Position numbers and translations under genes: made by a program. This document shows, in pieces, positions 33,543 through 44,200 of a stretch of DNA of 64,000 bases. The DNA is from Cnuibacter physcomitrellae (lineage in GTDB: Bacteria > Actinomycetota > Actinomycetes > Actinomycetales > Microbacteriaceae), in the NCBI RefSeq assembly GCF_014640535.1, contig NZ_BMHD01000001.1, positions 498,214-562,213 on the forward strand, read 5' to 3'. Each line of letters opens with the position of its first letter. The first letter of the stretch is position 1. Below the pieces are notes generated by a model, which saw only the letters and a program-made list of their open reading frames with translations, had not been told where the DNA came from and ran no database searches.

Positions 33543-34165
33543 GCGCGATCACCCGCCGGACGGCCGCCGCCGAGCACGCCGAGCGCGAGCCGCAGCAGGG
33601 CCTGGACGTTGGCGGAGTCGCTCTCGGAGGCGGTCTCGAGCACCTCGTCGACGGCGGCGGCGGCGCTGCGCTCCGCCCAGCCGAGGCCCACCAGGGCCTT
33701 CTCGACGTTCGCCCGGACCCGGGCGTCGGCGACCTGCTCCACCGGGCTGGGTGCGGGCGCCGGACGCAGCGAGAGCTTGCCGGCGAGCGACACGACGATC
33801 AGCTTGGCCGTCTTGGGGCCGATGCCGCTCACACGCCGGAACGCGGTGTCGTCCTCGCCCAGCACCGCGAGGGCGACCTCGTCGGGCGTGAGCTCGGCGA
33901 GCACGCCGAGCGCCGACTTGGGGCCCACCCCGGTCACCCCGACGAGCGCGGAGAAGATGTCGAGCGAGTCCTGATCGGGGAAGCCGAACAGCGAGAGGCT
34001 GTCCTCCCGCACGATCAGCGACGTGAGGAGCGTCGCCTCCGCGCCGTGCCGGAGCGAGAGCGCGTGACGCGGCGTCACGGCGACCTGGAATCCGACACCC
34101 TGGACGTCGAGGACGACGGTGCCGCCGGAGACGGAGAGGACTGTTCCGCGAAGTGCCGAGATCAC
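33539..34165 (-). CDS. ruvA: Holliday junction DNA-binding protein RuvA
   Basis: Tetrameric junction-binding partner of RuvB. 208 residues: N-terminal OB fold ([21 protein letters not shown]), two helix-hairpin-helix motifs ([16 protein letters not shown] and [16 protein letters not shown]), and a C-terminal RuvB-binding helix domain ([21 protein letters not shown]). Overlaps both ruvC and ruvB by four bases. Confidence 0.97.
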
Positions 34166-34758
34166 CGGGCAAGCCTACGGGCGACCGCCGACTTCCCCGT
34201 GGAGCGCTCAGCGGCGAGCCACGCCTGCTGCGCCGGGGTGAGGGCCGTTGAGGCCCCGACCCGCCCCGGCGCGCCTGCGGCCACGACGGGCTGCCGCCAG
34301 GCGTGGCAGATGGCCAGGGCCAGCGCATCCGCGGCGTCGGCCGGTCGCGGGATCTCGTCGAGCTTGAGGATCTTCGAGACCATCGTGCCCACCTGTCGCT
34401 TGTCGGCCTGGCCGTAGCCGGTGATGGCCGCCTTGACCTCGGAGGGGGTGTGCAGGGCGACGGGGAGGGAGCGACGGGCGGCGGCGAGCAGCGCGACCCC
34501 GCTCACCTGCGCGGTGCCCATCACCGTGCGCACGTTGTGCTGCGCGAACACCCGCTCGACGGCGACGCAGTCCGGACGGTGCTCGTCGAGGATCGCCTCG
34601 ATGCCCGACGCCACCCTGACCAGCCGCTCCTCGAGCGGCATGTCGGCGGCGGTGGTCACCACCGACACGTGGACGAACGAGACCGTCCGTCCGGGATGCG
34701 CGTCGACGATCCCCACACCGCAGCGGGTGAGGCCGGGATCGATGCCGAGGACGCGCAT
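34162..34758 (-). CDS. ruvC: Holliday junction endonuclease RuvC
   Basis: Resolves Holliday junctions. 198 residues with the first catalytic aspartate in [16 protein letters not shown], the glutamate in [18 protein letters not shown], and the C-terminal aspartates in [17 protein letters not shown]. The residues after about 170 are a non-conserved actinobacterial tail. 28 bases after yebC. Confidence 0.96.
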   Translation of the reverse strand: MRVLGIDPGLTRCGVGIVDAHPGRTVSFVHVSVVTTAADMPLEERLVRVASGIEAILDEHRPDCVAVERVFAQHNVRTVMGTAQVSGVALLAAARRSLPVALHTPSEVKAAITGYGQADKRQVGTMVSKILKLDEIPRPADAADALALAICHAWRQPVVAAGAPGRVGASTALTPAQQAWLAAERSTGKSAVARRLAR

Positions 34759-34786
34759 CCGCGCTCGCTCCGTGTCCGGTGCCCGG

Positions 34787-35545
34787 TCAGTCGTTCTCGA
34801 GCTCGGCCTGGACCTCGGGGGTGAGGTCGAGGTTGGTGTAGACGTTCTGCACGTCGTCGCTGTCCTCGAGGGCGTCGATCAGCTTGAAGACCTTGCGCGC
34901 CGTCTCGGCGTCCGCCTCGACGTTGACCGTGGCCACGAACTCGACGTCGGCCGAGTCGTAGTCGATGCCGGCCTCCTGGAGGGCCGTACGCGCGGGGACG
35001 AGCTGCTGCGGCTCGGTGACCACCTCGAAGCTCTCGCCCCGATCGGTGACCTCCTCGGCACCCGCGTCGAGGACGGCGACGAGCACGTCGTCCTCGGTCA
35101 CGCCGTCGGAGTGGCCCACGGTGATGACGCCCTTGCGGTGGAAGTTGTACGCCACGCTGCCCGGATCGGCCATCGTGCCGCCGTTCCGCGTCATCGCGGT
35201 GCGGACGTCGGCGGCGGCGCGGTTCTTGTTGTCGGTGAGGCACTCGATGAGGAGGGCGACGCCGTTGGGGCCGTAGCCCTCGTACATGATCGTCGTGTAG
35301 TCGATCGACTCACCGGTGAGGCCCGCACCGCGCTTGATCGCGCGATCGATGTTGTCGTTGGGGACCGAGGTCTTCTTCGCCTTCTGCACGGCGTCGACGA
35401 GCGTCGGGTTGCCTGACAGGTCGGCGCCGCCGATCTTCGCGGCGACCTCGATGTTCTTGATGAGCTTGGCGAACGACTTCGCACGGCGAGCGTCGATGAC
35501 CGCCTTCTTGTGCTTGGTGGTGGCCCATTTAGAGTGTCCGGACAC
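34787..35545 (-). CDS. yebC: YebC/PmpR family transcriptional/translational regulator
   Basis: 252 residues with the family start [36 protein letters not shown] (residues 2-37, given in part) and the acidic C-terminal domains ([28 protein letters not shown]). Members bind DNA, and recent work links the family to relief of ribosome stalling at proline motifs. GTG start with GGAG upstream. Between pdxT and ruvC, the standard actinobacterial position. Confidence 0.95.
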   Translation of the reverse strand: MSGHSKWATTKHKKAVIDARRAKSFAKLIKNIEVAAKIGGADLSGNPTLVDAVQKAKKTSVPNDNIDRAIKRGAGLTGESIDYTTIMYEGYGPNGVALLIECLTDNKNRAAADVRTAMTRNGGTMADPGSVAYNFHRKGVITVGHSDGVTEDDVLVAVLDAGAEEVTDRGESFEVVTEPQQLVPARTALQEAGIDYDSADVEFVATVNVEADAETARKVFKLIDALEDSDDVQNVYTNLDLTPEVQAELEND

Positions 35546-35573
35546 GCGGGATCTCCTTCGTAATCGCTGGTCA

Positions 35574-35579
35574 AGTGTA
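35574..35579 (-). promoter_or_regulatory. Candidate -10 for yebC-ruvCAB
   Basis: TACACT on the minus strand, 28 bases before the yebC GTG. No good -35 is seen. Confidence 0.3.
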
Positions 35580-35611
35580 CGCGAGAGCCGGCAGCGCGGC
35601 CGATCGCCCGG

Positions 35612-36211
35612 TCAGCGCGCCGCCGCGACCAGGCCGAGGAAGTGCCGGTGGAAGCGGGACTCGCCCGTCACCTCGGGGTGGAACGACGTGCCGAGGAGGG
35701 ATCCCTGCTGCACGGCGACCACCGTCCCGTCCTCGAGGGAGGCCAGCGCCTCGGCCTGCTCACCGAGGTCGACCACGACAGGCGCGCGGATGAAGGCGGC
35801 GTGCACCGGCGGCGCACCGAGGACGGGCACGTCGAGATCGGTCTCGAACGAGCGTGTCTGGTTGCCGAACGCGTTCCGGCGCACGGACACGTCGAGACCG
35901 CCGAAGCTCTGCTGGCCCTCGATCCCGTCGAGGACGCGGTCGGCCAGCATGATGAGGCCCGCGCAGGTCCCGTAGACGGGCAGCCCCTCCGCGATCCGCC
36001 TCCTGATCGAGTCGGCCACCCCGAACGTGCGCGAGAGCTTGTCGATCACGCTCGACTCTCCGCCGGGGATCACCAGACCGTCGACGGCCTCCACCTCCGC
36101 GGGTCGGCGCACCGGCATCGCCTCGGCACCGAGCTCGGAGAGCACGCGGAGGTGCTCCCGCACGTCGCCCTGGAGGGCGAGGACCCCGACGCGGGTAGCG
36201 CTACCAGCCAC
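35612..36211 (-). CDS. pdxT: Pyridoxal 5'-phosphate synthase glutaminase subunit PdxT
   Basis: Supplies ammonia to PdxS for vitamin B6 synthesis. 199 residues with [10 protein letters not shown] at the start, the [10 protein letters not shown] oxyanion segment, the nucleophile cysteine in [10 protein letters not shown] and the His/Glu pair in [12 protein letters not shown] at 36211 overlaps the pdxS stop by 11 bases, so the two subunits are co-translated. Confidence 0.96.
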   Translation of the reverse strand: MAGSATRVGVLALQGDVREHLRVLSELGAEAMPVRRPAEVEAVDGLVIPGGESSVIDKLSRTFGVADSIRRRIAEGLPVYGTCAGLIMLADRVLDGIEGQQSFGGLDVSVRRNAFGNQTRSFETDLDVPVLGAPPVHAAFIRAPVVVDLGEQAEALASLEDGTVVAVQQGSLLGTSFHPEVTGESRFHRHFLGLVAAAR

Positions 36212-37106
36212 GCTCGGACAGGCGGTGGGGGGCCGGCACGTCGGCGACGTTGATGCCGACCATCGCCTCCCCCAGGCCCCGTGACACCTCGGCGATCACC
36301 GACGGGTCGTCGTAGAACGTGGTGGCCTTCACGATCGCCGCCGCGCGCTTCGCGGGGTCGCCGGACTTGAAGATGCCCGACCCGACGAAGACGCCGTCCG
36401 CGCCGAGCTGCATCATCATCGCCGCGTCGGCCGGAGTGGCCACGCCGCCGGCGGTGAACAGGACGACGGGCAGGGTCTTGGTCTCGGCGATCTCGACGAC
36501 GAGGTCGTAGGGCGCCTGGAGCTCCTTCGCCGCGACGTACAGCTCGTCGCGCGTCTTGGCCGACAGGGCGGCGATCTCGGCCTTGATGGTGCGGATGTGC
36601 CTGGTCGCCTCCGAGACGTCGCCGGTTCCCGCCTCGCCCTTGGAGCGGATCATCGCCGCCCCCTCGGTGATGCGCCGCAGCGCCTCGCCCAGGTTGGTGG
36701 CGCCGCACACGAACGGCACGGTGAAGCCCCACTTGTCGATGTGGTTGACGTAGTCGGCAGGGCTCAGCACCTCGGACTCGTCGATGTAGTCGACCCCGAG
36801 GCTCTGCAGCACCTGCGCCTCGACGAAGTGTCCGATCCGGGCCTTCGCCATCACCGGGATCGAGACCGCGGAGATGATGCCGTCGATGAGGTCGGGGTCG
36901 CTCATCCGGGCCACACCGCCCTGGGAGCGGATGTCGGCGGGCACGCGCTCGAGGGCCATGACCGCGACCGCGCCGGCGTCCTCGGCGATGCGCGCCTGCT
37001 CGGGCGTGACGACGTCCATGATGACGCCGCCCTTCAGCATCTCGGCCAGCCCGCGCTTGACGCGGTCGGAGCCGAACTCGTGCGATGAGGTGGTGCTGTC
37101 GGTCAT
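36201..37106 (-). CDS. pdxS: Pyridoxal 5'-phosphate synthase lyase subunit PdxS
   Basis: Builds PLP from ribose 5-phosphate, glyceraldehyde 3-phosphate and ammonia. 301 residues: [22 protein letters not shown] (lysine/aspartate site, about 18-39), [18 protein letters not shown], and the second lysine region [21 protein letters not shown]. Typical order pdxS-pdxT. The short upstream gap (37107-37176) contains a CACCACCCG direct repeat and no clear promoter. Confidence 0.97.
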   Translation of the reverse strand: MTDSTTSSHEFGSDRVKRGLAEMLKGGVIMDVVTPEQARIAEDAGAVAVMALERVPADIRSQGGVARMSDPDLIDGIISAVSIPVMAKARIGHFVEAQVLQSLGVDYIDESEVLSPADYVNHIDKWGFTVPFVCGATNLGEALRRITEGAAMIRSKGEAGTGDVSEATRHIRTIKAEIAALSAKTRDELYVAAKELQAPYDLVVEIAETKTLPVVLFTAGGVATPADAAMMMQLGADGVFVGSGIFKSGDPAKRAAAIVKATTFYDDPSVIAEVSRGLGEAMVGINVADVPAPHRLSERGW

Positions 37107-37176
37107 GGTGTCCTCGTGCGGTCGTGCGGGTGGTGCGGGTGGTGCGCGGAGGCCGTCTGGCGAGCCTGCAGAGATC

Positions 37177-37740
37177 CTACGGCGCGGTGGTGTCGGGCCA
37201 GGCGGCCTGGACCTGCGCTCGGACTTCTCCCAGCAGCTGAGGGAGCGCCTTCGTCCGCGCGATGATCGGGAAGAAGTTGCTGTCCTGCGCCCACCTCGGC
37301 ACGATGTGCTGGTGCAGGTGGCCTGCGACGCCGGCTCCGGCGACGCGGCCCTGGTTCATCCCGATGTTGAAGCCGTCGCAGCGGGAGACGGCCGTGAGGA
37401 CGCGCATCGCGGTCTGAGTGAGCGCGCCGATCTCTGCCACCTCCTCCGGCGTCGCCAGATCATAGGTGGCGATGTGGCGGTACGGGCACACCAGCAGGTG
37501 ACCGGAGTTGTACGGGAAGAGGTTGAGCAGGACGTAGGCGTGCGTGCCCCGCGCCACGATCAGGCCCTCCTCGTCGGACAGCTTCGGGGCGCGGCAGAAC
37601 GGGCACTCGTCGATGTGGGGCTGCTCGCCGTTCTGGATGTACACCATGCGGTGGGGCGTCCAGAGGCGCTGGAACGCATCCGGCACCGCCGCGAAGTCGG
37701 CGGACGACTCGATCTCGACGTCGTCGCTCGGGTCGGTCAT
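37177..37740 (-). CDS. HIT-family nucleotide hydrolase
   Basis: 187 residues. The histidine triad [10 protein letters not shown] is at residues 141-150, and zinc-site-like CPFC (46-49) and [21 protein letters not shown] fit the actinobacterial HIT/AP4A-phosphorylase-like group. The substrate is uncertain (a dinucleoside polyphosphate or adenylylated compound). The ATG overlaps the thrS TGA by one base. In mycobacteria the gene that follows is pgsA; here pdxS follows directly. Confidence 0.92.
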   Translation of the reverse strand: MTDPSDDVEIESSADFAAVPDAFQRLWTPHRMVYIQNGEQPHIDECPFCRAPKLSDEEGLIVARGTHAYVLLNLFPYNSGHLLVCPYRHIATYDLATPEEVAEIGALTQTAMRVLTAVSRCDGFNIGMNQGRVAGAGVAGHLHQHIVPRWAQDSNFFPIIARTKALPQLLGEVRAQVQAAWPDTTAP

Positions 37741-39704
37741 CAGAGGTCGCCCTGGCCGAGCACCTGCGCGTGCGACTGGACGCTCGCGACGATGCGCTCC
37801 ACCGCCTCCTCGACCGAGACGCCGTTCTCCTGCGAGCCGTCGCGGAAGCGGAAGCTCACGGTGCCCGCGGCCGAGTCGTCGGCACCCGCGATGAGGAGCA
37901 CCGGCACCTTGTCCTTGGTGTGCGTGCGGATCTTCTTCTGCATCCGGTCGTCGGAGGCATCGAGCTGCGCGCGGATGCCGCGGCGCTTCAGCGTGGCGAC
38001 GATCTCGCGGAGGTACTCGTCGTACTGCTCGGAGACCGGGATGCCGACCACCTGCACAGGCGCGAGCCAGACCGGGAACGCGCCGGCGTAGTGCTCGAGC
38101 AGGATCGCGAAGAAGCGCTCGACGGACCCGAGCAGGGCACGGTGGATCATCGCGGGCTGCTGCTTCGTGCCGTCGGCGGCGGTGTACTCGAGCTCGAAGA
38201 GCTCCGGCTGGTTGAAGTCGAGCTGGACGGTCGAGAGCTGCCAGGTGCGGCCGATCGCGTCCCTCGCCTGGACGGAGATCTTCGGCCCGTAGAAGGCCGC
38301 TCCCCCGGGGTCGGCGACGAGCTCGAGGCCCGACTCCTCGGCGACCTGCCGCAGGGTCTCGGTCGCGTCCTCCCACATCTCGTCGGTCCCGACGCTCTTC
38401 TCGGGGTCGCGTGTCGACAGCTCGAGGTAGAAGTCGTCGAGGCCGTAGCCGCGCAGGGTCTCGAGCACGAACTCGAGCTGGCTGGCCACCTCGGCCTTGA
38501 TCTGGTCGTGGGTGACGTAGATGTGGGCGTCGTCCTGGGTGAGACCGCGGACGCGGGTCAGTCCCGACAGGGTCCCGCTCTTCTCGTAGCGGTACACGGT
38601 GCCGAACTCCGCCAGGCGCAGGGGCAGCTCGCGATAGCTGCGGCCGCGCGCCCGGAAGATCAGGTTGTGCATCGGGCAGTTCATCGGCTTGAGGTAGTAG
38701 TCCTGCCCCTGCCGGGTGACGTTGCCGTCGGCGTCGGTCTCCTCGTCGAGGTGCATGGCCGGGAACATCCCGTCCTTGTACCAGTGGAGGTGCTGGCTGA
38801 TCTCGTAGAGGTGCCCCTTGGTGATGTGCGGGGTGTTCACGAGCTCGTAGTCGTACGCGATCAGCCGCTCGCGCATGAAGTTCTCGATCTCGGCGCGGAT
38901 GATGCCGCCCCGGGGATGGAACACCGCCAGGCCCGAGCCGATCTCGTCGGGGAACGAGAACAGGTCGAGCTCCTGACCGAGCTTGCGGTGGTCGCGCTTC
39001 GCGGCCTCCTCCATCCGGGTCTGGTAGGCGCGCAGCTCGTCCTTGGTGGGCCAGGCGGTGCCGTACACACGCTGGAGCTGCTTGTTCTTCTCGCTCCCCC
39101 GCCAGTACGCGGCGGCGAGCCGGGTCAGCGCGAACCCGTTGCCGATCATCCGGGTGTTGGGCAGGTGCGGACCGCGGCAGAGGTCCTTCCAGACGGTCTC
39201 GCCGGTCTTCGGGTCGACGTTGTCGTAGATGGTGAGCTCGGCGCCGCCGACCTCGACCGACTCGCCGTCCGCGTCCGGTGCATTGCCCTTCAAGCCGATG
39301 AGCTCGAGCTTGTAAGGCTCGTCGGCCAGCTCGGCGCGAGCCTCCTCCTCGGTGACCACGCGGCGGACGAAGCGCTGTCCGGAGCGGATGATGCGCTCCA
39401 TGCCCTTCTCGATCGCCTTCATGTCCTCGGGGGTGAAGGGCGTCTCGACATCGAAGTCGTAGTAGAACCCGTCGGTGACGGGCGGGCCGATGCCGAGCTT
39501 GGCGTCGGGGTTGATCTGCTGCACGGCCTGAGCGGCCACGTGCGCCGCCGAGTGCCGGAGGATGTTCAGACCGTCGGCCGAGTCGATGCTGACGGGCTCG
39601 ACGACGTCGGCGTCTGTCGTCGTCGCGGCGAGATCCTTCAGTTCACCGTTGACCCGCATGGCCACGATCGACCTGTCGGTGAAGAGTTCGAATCCGGTCG
39701 CCAC
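37740..39704 (-). CDS. thrS: Threonyl-tRNA synthetase
   Basis: 654 residues: an N-terminal region starting [18 protein letters not shown] that replaces a full TGS domain, the editing domain with [11 protein letters not shown] (zinc-like HxxxH), class II core with the zinc cysteine in [25 protein letters not shown] and the [19 protein letters not shown] motif, and an anticodon-binding domain. GTG start at 39704 with AGGAGA upstream. TAGAGT at 39741-39746 is a possible -10. Confidence 0.96.
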   Translation of the reverse strand: MATGFELFTDRSIVAMRVNGELKDLAATTTDADVVEPVSIDSADGLNILRHSAAHVAAQAVQQINPDAKLGIGPPVTDGFYYDFDVETPFTPEDMKAIEKGMERIIRSGQRFVRRVVTEEEARAELADEPYKLELIGLKGNAPDADGESVEVGGAELTIYDNVDPKTGETVWKDLCRGPHLPNTRMIGNGFALTRLAAAYWRGSEKNKQLQRVYGTAWPTKDELRAYQTRMEEAAKRDHRKLGQELDLFSFPDEIGSGLAVFHPRGGIIRAEIENFMRERLIAYDYELVNTPHITKGHLYEISQHLHWYKDGMFPAMHLDEETDADGNVTRQGQDYYLKPMNCPMHNLIFRARGRSYRELPLRLAEFGTVYRYEKSGTLSGLTRVRGLTQDDAHIYVTHDQIKAEVASQLEFVLETLRGYGLDDFYLELSTRDPEKSVGTDEMWEDATETLRQVAEESGLELVADPGGAAFYGPKISVQARDAIGRTWQLSTVQLDFNQPELFELEYTAADGTKQQPAMIHRALLGSVERFFAILLEHYAGAFPVWLAPVQVVGIPVSEQYDEYLREIVATLKRRGIRAQLDASDDRMQKKIRTHTKDKVPVLLIAGADDSAAGTVSFRFRDGSQENGVSVEEAVERIVASVQSHAQVLGQGDL

Positions 39705-39740
39705 GTGCAGACTTCTCCTGTCGTCTCGGTTGACCTGACA

Positions 39741-39746
39741 ACTCTA
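39741..39746 (-). promoter_or_regulatory. Candidate -10 for thrS
   Basis: TAGAGT on the minus strand, about 36 bases before the thrS GTG. The -35 is unclear. Confidence 0.3.
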
Positions 39747-39794
39747 GCGGCGCTCGAGCCCTCCCCGGATTGGACGAAGGGCCGGTGTTGCGTG

Positions 39795-39870
39795 TATGTT
39801 CATTTGCGGGGGTTGCTTCGGCAACCTCCACCAACTTCGAGAAGGCCCCCGGTGATCACCGGGGGCCTTC
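39795..39870 (+). ncRNA. Candidate small structured RNA between thrS and the beta-propeller gene
   Basis: A -35-like TTGGAC (39770-39775) and TATGTT (39795-39800; spacing 19) precede a nine-pair UUCG hairpin, GGGGGTTGC-TTCG-GCAACCTCC (39808-39829), and then the 30-base palindrome at 39841-39870. The compact promoter-hairpin-terminator layout would fit a plus-strand RNA of about 65 bases, but the promoter is weak and the structures also read on the minus strand as part of the thrS leader region. It is listed only as a candidate. Confidence 0.25.
39841..39870 (-). terminator. Perfect 30-base palindrome, terminator of the beta-propeller gene
   Basis: GAAGGCCCCCGGTGA is followed immediately by its reverse complement. 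It lies 22 bases after the stop of the minus-strand gene at 39893. No T-run follows on either strand, as is usual in high-GC actinobacteria. It should work in both directions. Confidence 0.75.
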
Positions 39871-39892
39871 GTCGTTCCGCGGTCGACACCGA

Positions 39893-41146
39893 TCAGTAGG
39901 TCCCGCTCCGGTCGCCTCGGATGCGGATCACGACGTCGACGCTCGATCGCCCGCCCGCGCTCAAGACGGTGATCTGAGCGCGATACTCGCCCGCTGACGT
40001 CGGGGTCCCGGCGATCGCACCGGTCGGGGTCAGACCGACGCCGGGTGGGAGCGCGCCTCGCGTCACCGCGTAGGTCGCCGCGTCGGACGCCACCCGCGAG
40101 GGCGCCACGGCGAGCGGAAGGCCCGCCACTCCGGTGATGGTGGCCCCGTAGCCCAGCGTCGGCGCCGCCCCGGCGGCCGGATGGATGCGCGTGATGCTCC
40201 GCCCCGAGTCGCCCACGGCGTAGACCGCCCCGTCCGGGGCCGCGACCACCGTGCGGCCGGTCGTCGAGCCGAGCTGGATGAGGAGACCGTCGGCGGCCCG
40301 TTCGACCAGGCCACGCGAGCGGGTCGTGAGGAAGACGTCGCCCCGCGCATCGACGGCGACGTCGCCCAGCGGGGCCATCCCCGCATCCGGCGAGAGGACC
40401 GCGGCGGAGGACCCATCCGGATCGAGACGCTCGATCAGCCCATCGGACCACGCGACGACCACGCCGCCGCCGCTGCTGTGGAGCGCGACCGGCACGGAGG
40501 CCGGTGCGGCGGCACCCCGGGGCATCGGGGAGACACCGCCCTCCGAGAGCCGGTAGACGGAACGAGTGGACGAGTCGGTGAAGTAGACGTCGCCGGTCGA
40601 GGTGCCGACGGCGTGCACCGCCGTCGGCGAGAACCCGAGGTCGAGGGCGAACGGATCGACGGCACCGTCGGGACCGAGCCTGGTCACGGTGCGGGACCCT
40701 TCGCCGAACACGAGCACCGACCCGTCGGGCAGCGGCACGACGGCGTCGATGAACACGCCTCGCGGCACCGTCCAGGTCAGCGACGACCCATCGGGCCGGA
40801 TGCGGAGGACCGAGTACGACGCGAAGCTCACCACGAGGACACCGCCGTCGCGATCGGGCTCGAGAGCCGACGGGGTGTGGAGGCTCAGGTCCGCGGCCAC
40901 GGTGGCGGAGCCGTCCGCGGCGATCCGCAGCAGACGCGATCCCGCGCCGTCGGCCGCGTAGAGCCCGGAGGCGGTGGCCGCGAGGTCGACGATGCCGACC
41001 CCCGGCACGCTCGACCAGCGCTCCTCGACGTTCGGCTCGGCCCCCGCGGGCGCCGACGGGCCGACGGCGACGAGCGCCGCCACGATCGAGAGGGCGACAC
41101 ACGTCGCGGCGAGGACGGGGAGCCGAGGGCGCGAGGACGAACGCAT
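39893..41146 (-). CDS. Secreted beta-propeller protein with a C-terminal Ig-like domain
   Basis: 417 residues. An N-terminal signal peptide (basic MRSSSRPR, hydrophobic VLAATCVALSIVAALVAVG, likely cut after PAGA near residue 36) is followed by NHL/Vgb-like blades, each with a D-G-S-x-L-V or D-x-x-G-D-V pattern (DRDGGVLVVSF, LPDGSVLVFGEG, VDARGDVFLTT, APDGAVYAVGD). The last 75 residues carry a putative Ig motif: TRGALPPGVGLTPTGAIAGTP. No lipobox or sortase signal. Function unknown; possibly a surface or secreted binding protein that works with the adjacent IPT-repeat protein. Confidence 0.8.
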   Translation of the reverse strand: MRSSSRPRLPVLAATCVALSIVAALVAVGPSAPAGAEPNVEERWSSVPGVGIVDLAATASGLYAADGAGSRLLRIAADGSATVAADLSLHTPSALEPDRDGGVLVVSFASYSVLRIRPDGSSLTWTVPRGVFIDAVVPLPDGSVLVFGEGSRTVTRLGPDGAVDPFALDLGFSPTAVHAVGTSTGDVYFTDSSTRSVYRLSEGGVSPMPRGAAAPASVPVALHSSGGGVVVAWSDGLIERLDPDGSSAAVLSPDAGMAPLGDVAVDARGDVFLTTRSRGLVERAADGLLIQLGSTTGRTVVAAPDGAVYAVGDSGRSITRIHPAAGAAPTLGYGATITGVAGLPLAVAPSRVASDAATYAVTRGALPPGVGLTPTGAIAGTPTSAGEYRAQITVLSAGGRSSVDVVIRIRGDRSGTY

Positions 41147-41250
41147 GGAGTGAGGAGAGCTCAGGTAACGTCACCGGGCCAGAGGGGCCGGCACGAGGGA
41201 GGGCCCTCGTCGCGAGACGAGGGCCCTCCCGGATGGTGCTGCGTCACACG

Positions 41251-44200
41251 CTACGCGTCGCGACGGCGCCTCTGCATCCAGAGCAGCGTGCCCGCGGCGA
41301 GGAGCAGGAGCGCCCCGCCGAGGGCGCCGACCGTCCCGGCGGCACCGGTGGAGGCCAGGCCTGCACCGCCGCCGACCACGGCCGCGCCCTTGTAGTAGGT
41401 GAAGCCGTCCTCGAGGACGCCGTCACCGCAGACGGCGGACCCGACCACCGTGACGTCCACGGCGCCGGGAGCGGCAGCCGCGGGGGCGACCGCCCGGATG
41501 CGGGTGTCGTCGACCACCACGAAGGCCGGCGACGGGGTGCTGCCGAACAGCACCGCGGTGGCTCCCGTGAAGCAGTGACCGACGATCGTGACCTCGGTCC
41601 CGCCACCGGTGGGTCCGGTGCTCGGGTCGGTGTCGTCGATCGTGGTGACGGGCGTGTACGTGAACGTCCCCGGGTCGCTGTCGCCGGTGGGCGCGGACAC
41701 GACCACCGCCGCGTCGCCGGGGGTGCCGGGCGGGGTCACGACGGTCAGCTCCGTGTCGCTGACGATCGTGAGGCCGGTGCCGGGCACGCCGTCGAAGGTC
41801 ACGCCGGTCGCTCCACCGAGGTTGCTCCCCGTGATGGTCACCACCGTGCCGCCGGTCTCCGGCCCGCTGGTCGGCGTGAGGGTGCCGATCACCGGGTCGT
41901 CGGTGTACTCGTAGCCGCCGGGCAGCGTGTCGGTCCCGCAGGCCGCGGATCCGACCACGGTCACGTCCACGACGCCGGTGCCCGCCGGGGCGACCGCGGT
42001 GATCTGCGTGTCGCTGTCGACCGTGAACGAGGTGGCCGGGGTGTCGCCGAACAGCACCGCGGTCGCGCCGGTGAAGCAGGTGCCCGTGATGGTGACGACC
42101 GTGCCGCCCTCCTCCGGGCCGCCGGGAGGCGTGACCGTGTCGATCTCGGTCCCGGCGACGTAGGTGAACTCCGCGGCCGGCGAGTCGCCGTTCGGGTGGA
42201 GCACCACCACGGGGACCGTGGCGGGGGCGTGCGGCGGGGTCACGACCGTGATCTGGGTGTCGCTGTCGACCGTGAACCCGGTGCCGGGCAGGCCGTCGAA
42301 GGTCACGCCGGTCGCGCCGACGAAGCCCTCTCCGGTGATCACGACGGTGGTCCCGCCGTCCTCCGGACCCTGGTCGGGGGTGATGGTCGTGATGGTCGGG
42401 ATGTCGAGGAAGACGAAGTCGCCCGCATCGACGTCGCCGCCGGGGTGCTGCACCGTGACGGGGACCGTCGCGGGAGCATGAGGCGGTGTGACCGCCTGCA
42501 CCTCGGTGTCGCTCACGACCGTGATCGACGCGGCGGGCACGTCTCCGAAGAGCACGCCCGTGGTGCCGGTGAGCCCGTCACCGGTGATCGTGACCACGGT
42601 GCCTCCCGTCTCCGGCCCGCTCGTGGGGTCGAGACCGGTGATCGTCGGCGGGGCGACGTAGTCGTACCCGTCGTCGTCCGTGGCCGTCCCGCAGTCGCCC
42701 GCGCCCACGACGGTCACGTCCACCGTGCCCGTGCCTGCCGGGACGACGGCGGTGATCTGCGTGTCGCTGTCGACCGTGAACGAGGTGGCGGGAGCGGCTC
42801 CGAACAGCACCGCGGTGGCGCCGGTGAAGCAGGTGCCGGTGATGACGACGGTGTTGCCGCCCGCCTCGGGCCCCGCATCCGGATCCACGCCCGTGATGTC
42901 GGCGACGTCGAAGAACTCGAAGTCGAGGCCGGCCGAGTCGCCCGCGGGGTTCGTCACGACGACGTCGACCACGCCGGGAGCGTGAGCCGGCGTGACCGCC
43001 GTGATCTGCGTGTCGCTGTCGACCGTGTAGTCGGCCGCAGGCACTCCGCCGAACGTCACCTCGGTGGCGCCCGTGAAGTCCGTGCCGGTGAGCACGACGG
43101 TGGTGCCGCCGGTCTCGGGTCCACGATCGGGCACGATGCCGGTGATGGTCGGCGCGCCCGGAGCGACGTAGGTGAAGCCGTCGGGGACGGTCTGTCCGCC
43201 GCACTCGGTCGGGTTGACGATCGTCACGTCGACGTCACCCGCGGTCCCCGGCGGGGTGGTCACGGTGAGCGTCGTGTCGCTGCCGACCACGAGGTCCGTG
43301 CCGGGGACGCCGCCGAAGAGCACCTGGGTGGTGCCGGTCAGGCAGACGCCGGTGATCGTCACGTCGGTCCCGCCCTCGGTCGACCCGCTGTCCGGGGCGA
43401 TCGTGTCGACGTCGGTCACGGCGAAGTACGTGAACGTCAGCGAGCTGTCGGATCCGTCGGGGTTGGTGACGGTCACGGCCACCGGGCCGGGAGCCGCCTG
43501 CGGCGGGGCGACGGCGCTCACGCTGCCGTCCGCGTTGAGCGTGACGCCCGTGGCGGGGACCGTGCCGAACACGACGTCGGTGACGTCGCCCAGGTTGGTC
43601 CCGGTGATCGTGACGGGCGTGCCGCCGGTGACCGGTCCGCGCACAGGCGTGATGGCCAGGCCGGAGGGTGCCGCGAGCGGCAGCGCGCGGACCGTCGCCG
43701 AGGCGAGGTTCAGCGTGATCAGGCTCCCTGCGAGTCCGGGAGCGACCACGGCCTGCACCGCGCGCTGCGTGAACGAGCCCTCGTCCGTGCCGGCCGCATC
43801 CCGGAAGTCACCCGGGGACTCCTTGACGTTGACCGTGAGCTGCACCACGGTGTTCAGCACGTCGAGCAGGGGGTCCAGAGCGGTGACCGCGGCGGTCGCG
43901 ATCGTCGTGATGGCATCCTCGAGACCCACCGGGTCGAGGGCGGCGTCGACGAGGACGCCGACCGCGGGGAGGATCGAGTCGACCACGTAGTCGGTGATCG
44001 GCTCGAGCACGTCGTCGAGGTCGAGCCCCAGGATCTCGGTCCCGTCGAGCGAGACCGTCGGGGCGACGGTGCCCGGGTTGCCGAGCAGGCCGCCGACCGT
44101 CCCGTCGACGCTGATCACCAGGTCGCCGATGTCGGCGCCGAGCACATCGACGTCGCCGGTCACGTCGATGTCGATCGCCGTGGAGTCGATCACGTCGTCG

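Noticed and set aside
39643-39834. Threonine leader peptide upstream of thrS
   Set aside because: The short minus-strand frame has only scattered threonines and no attenuator layout before the thrS start.
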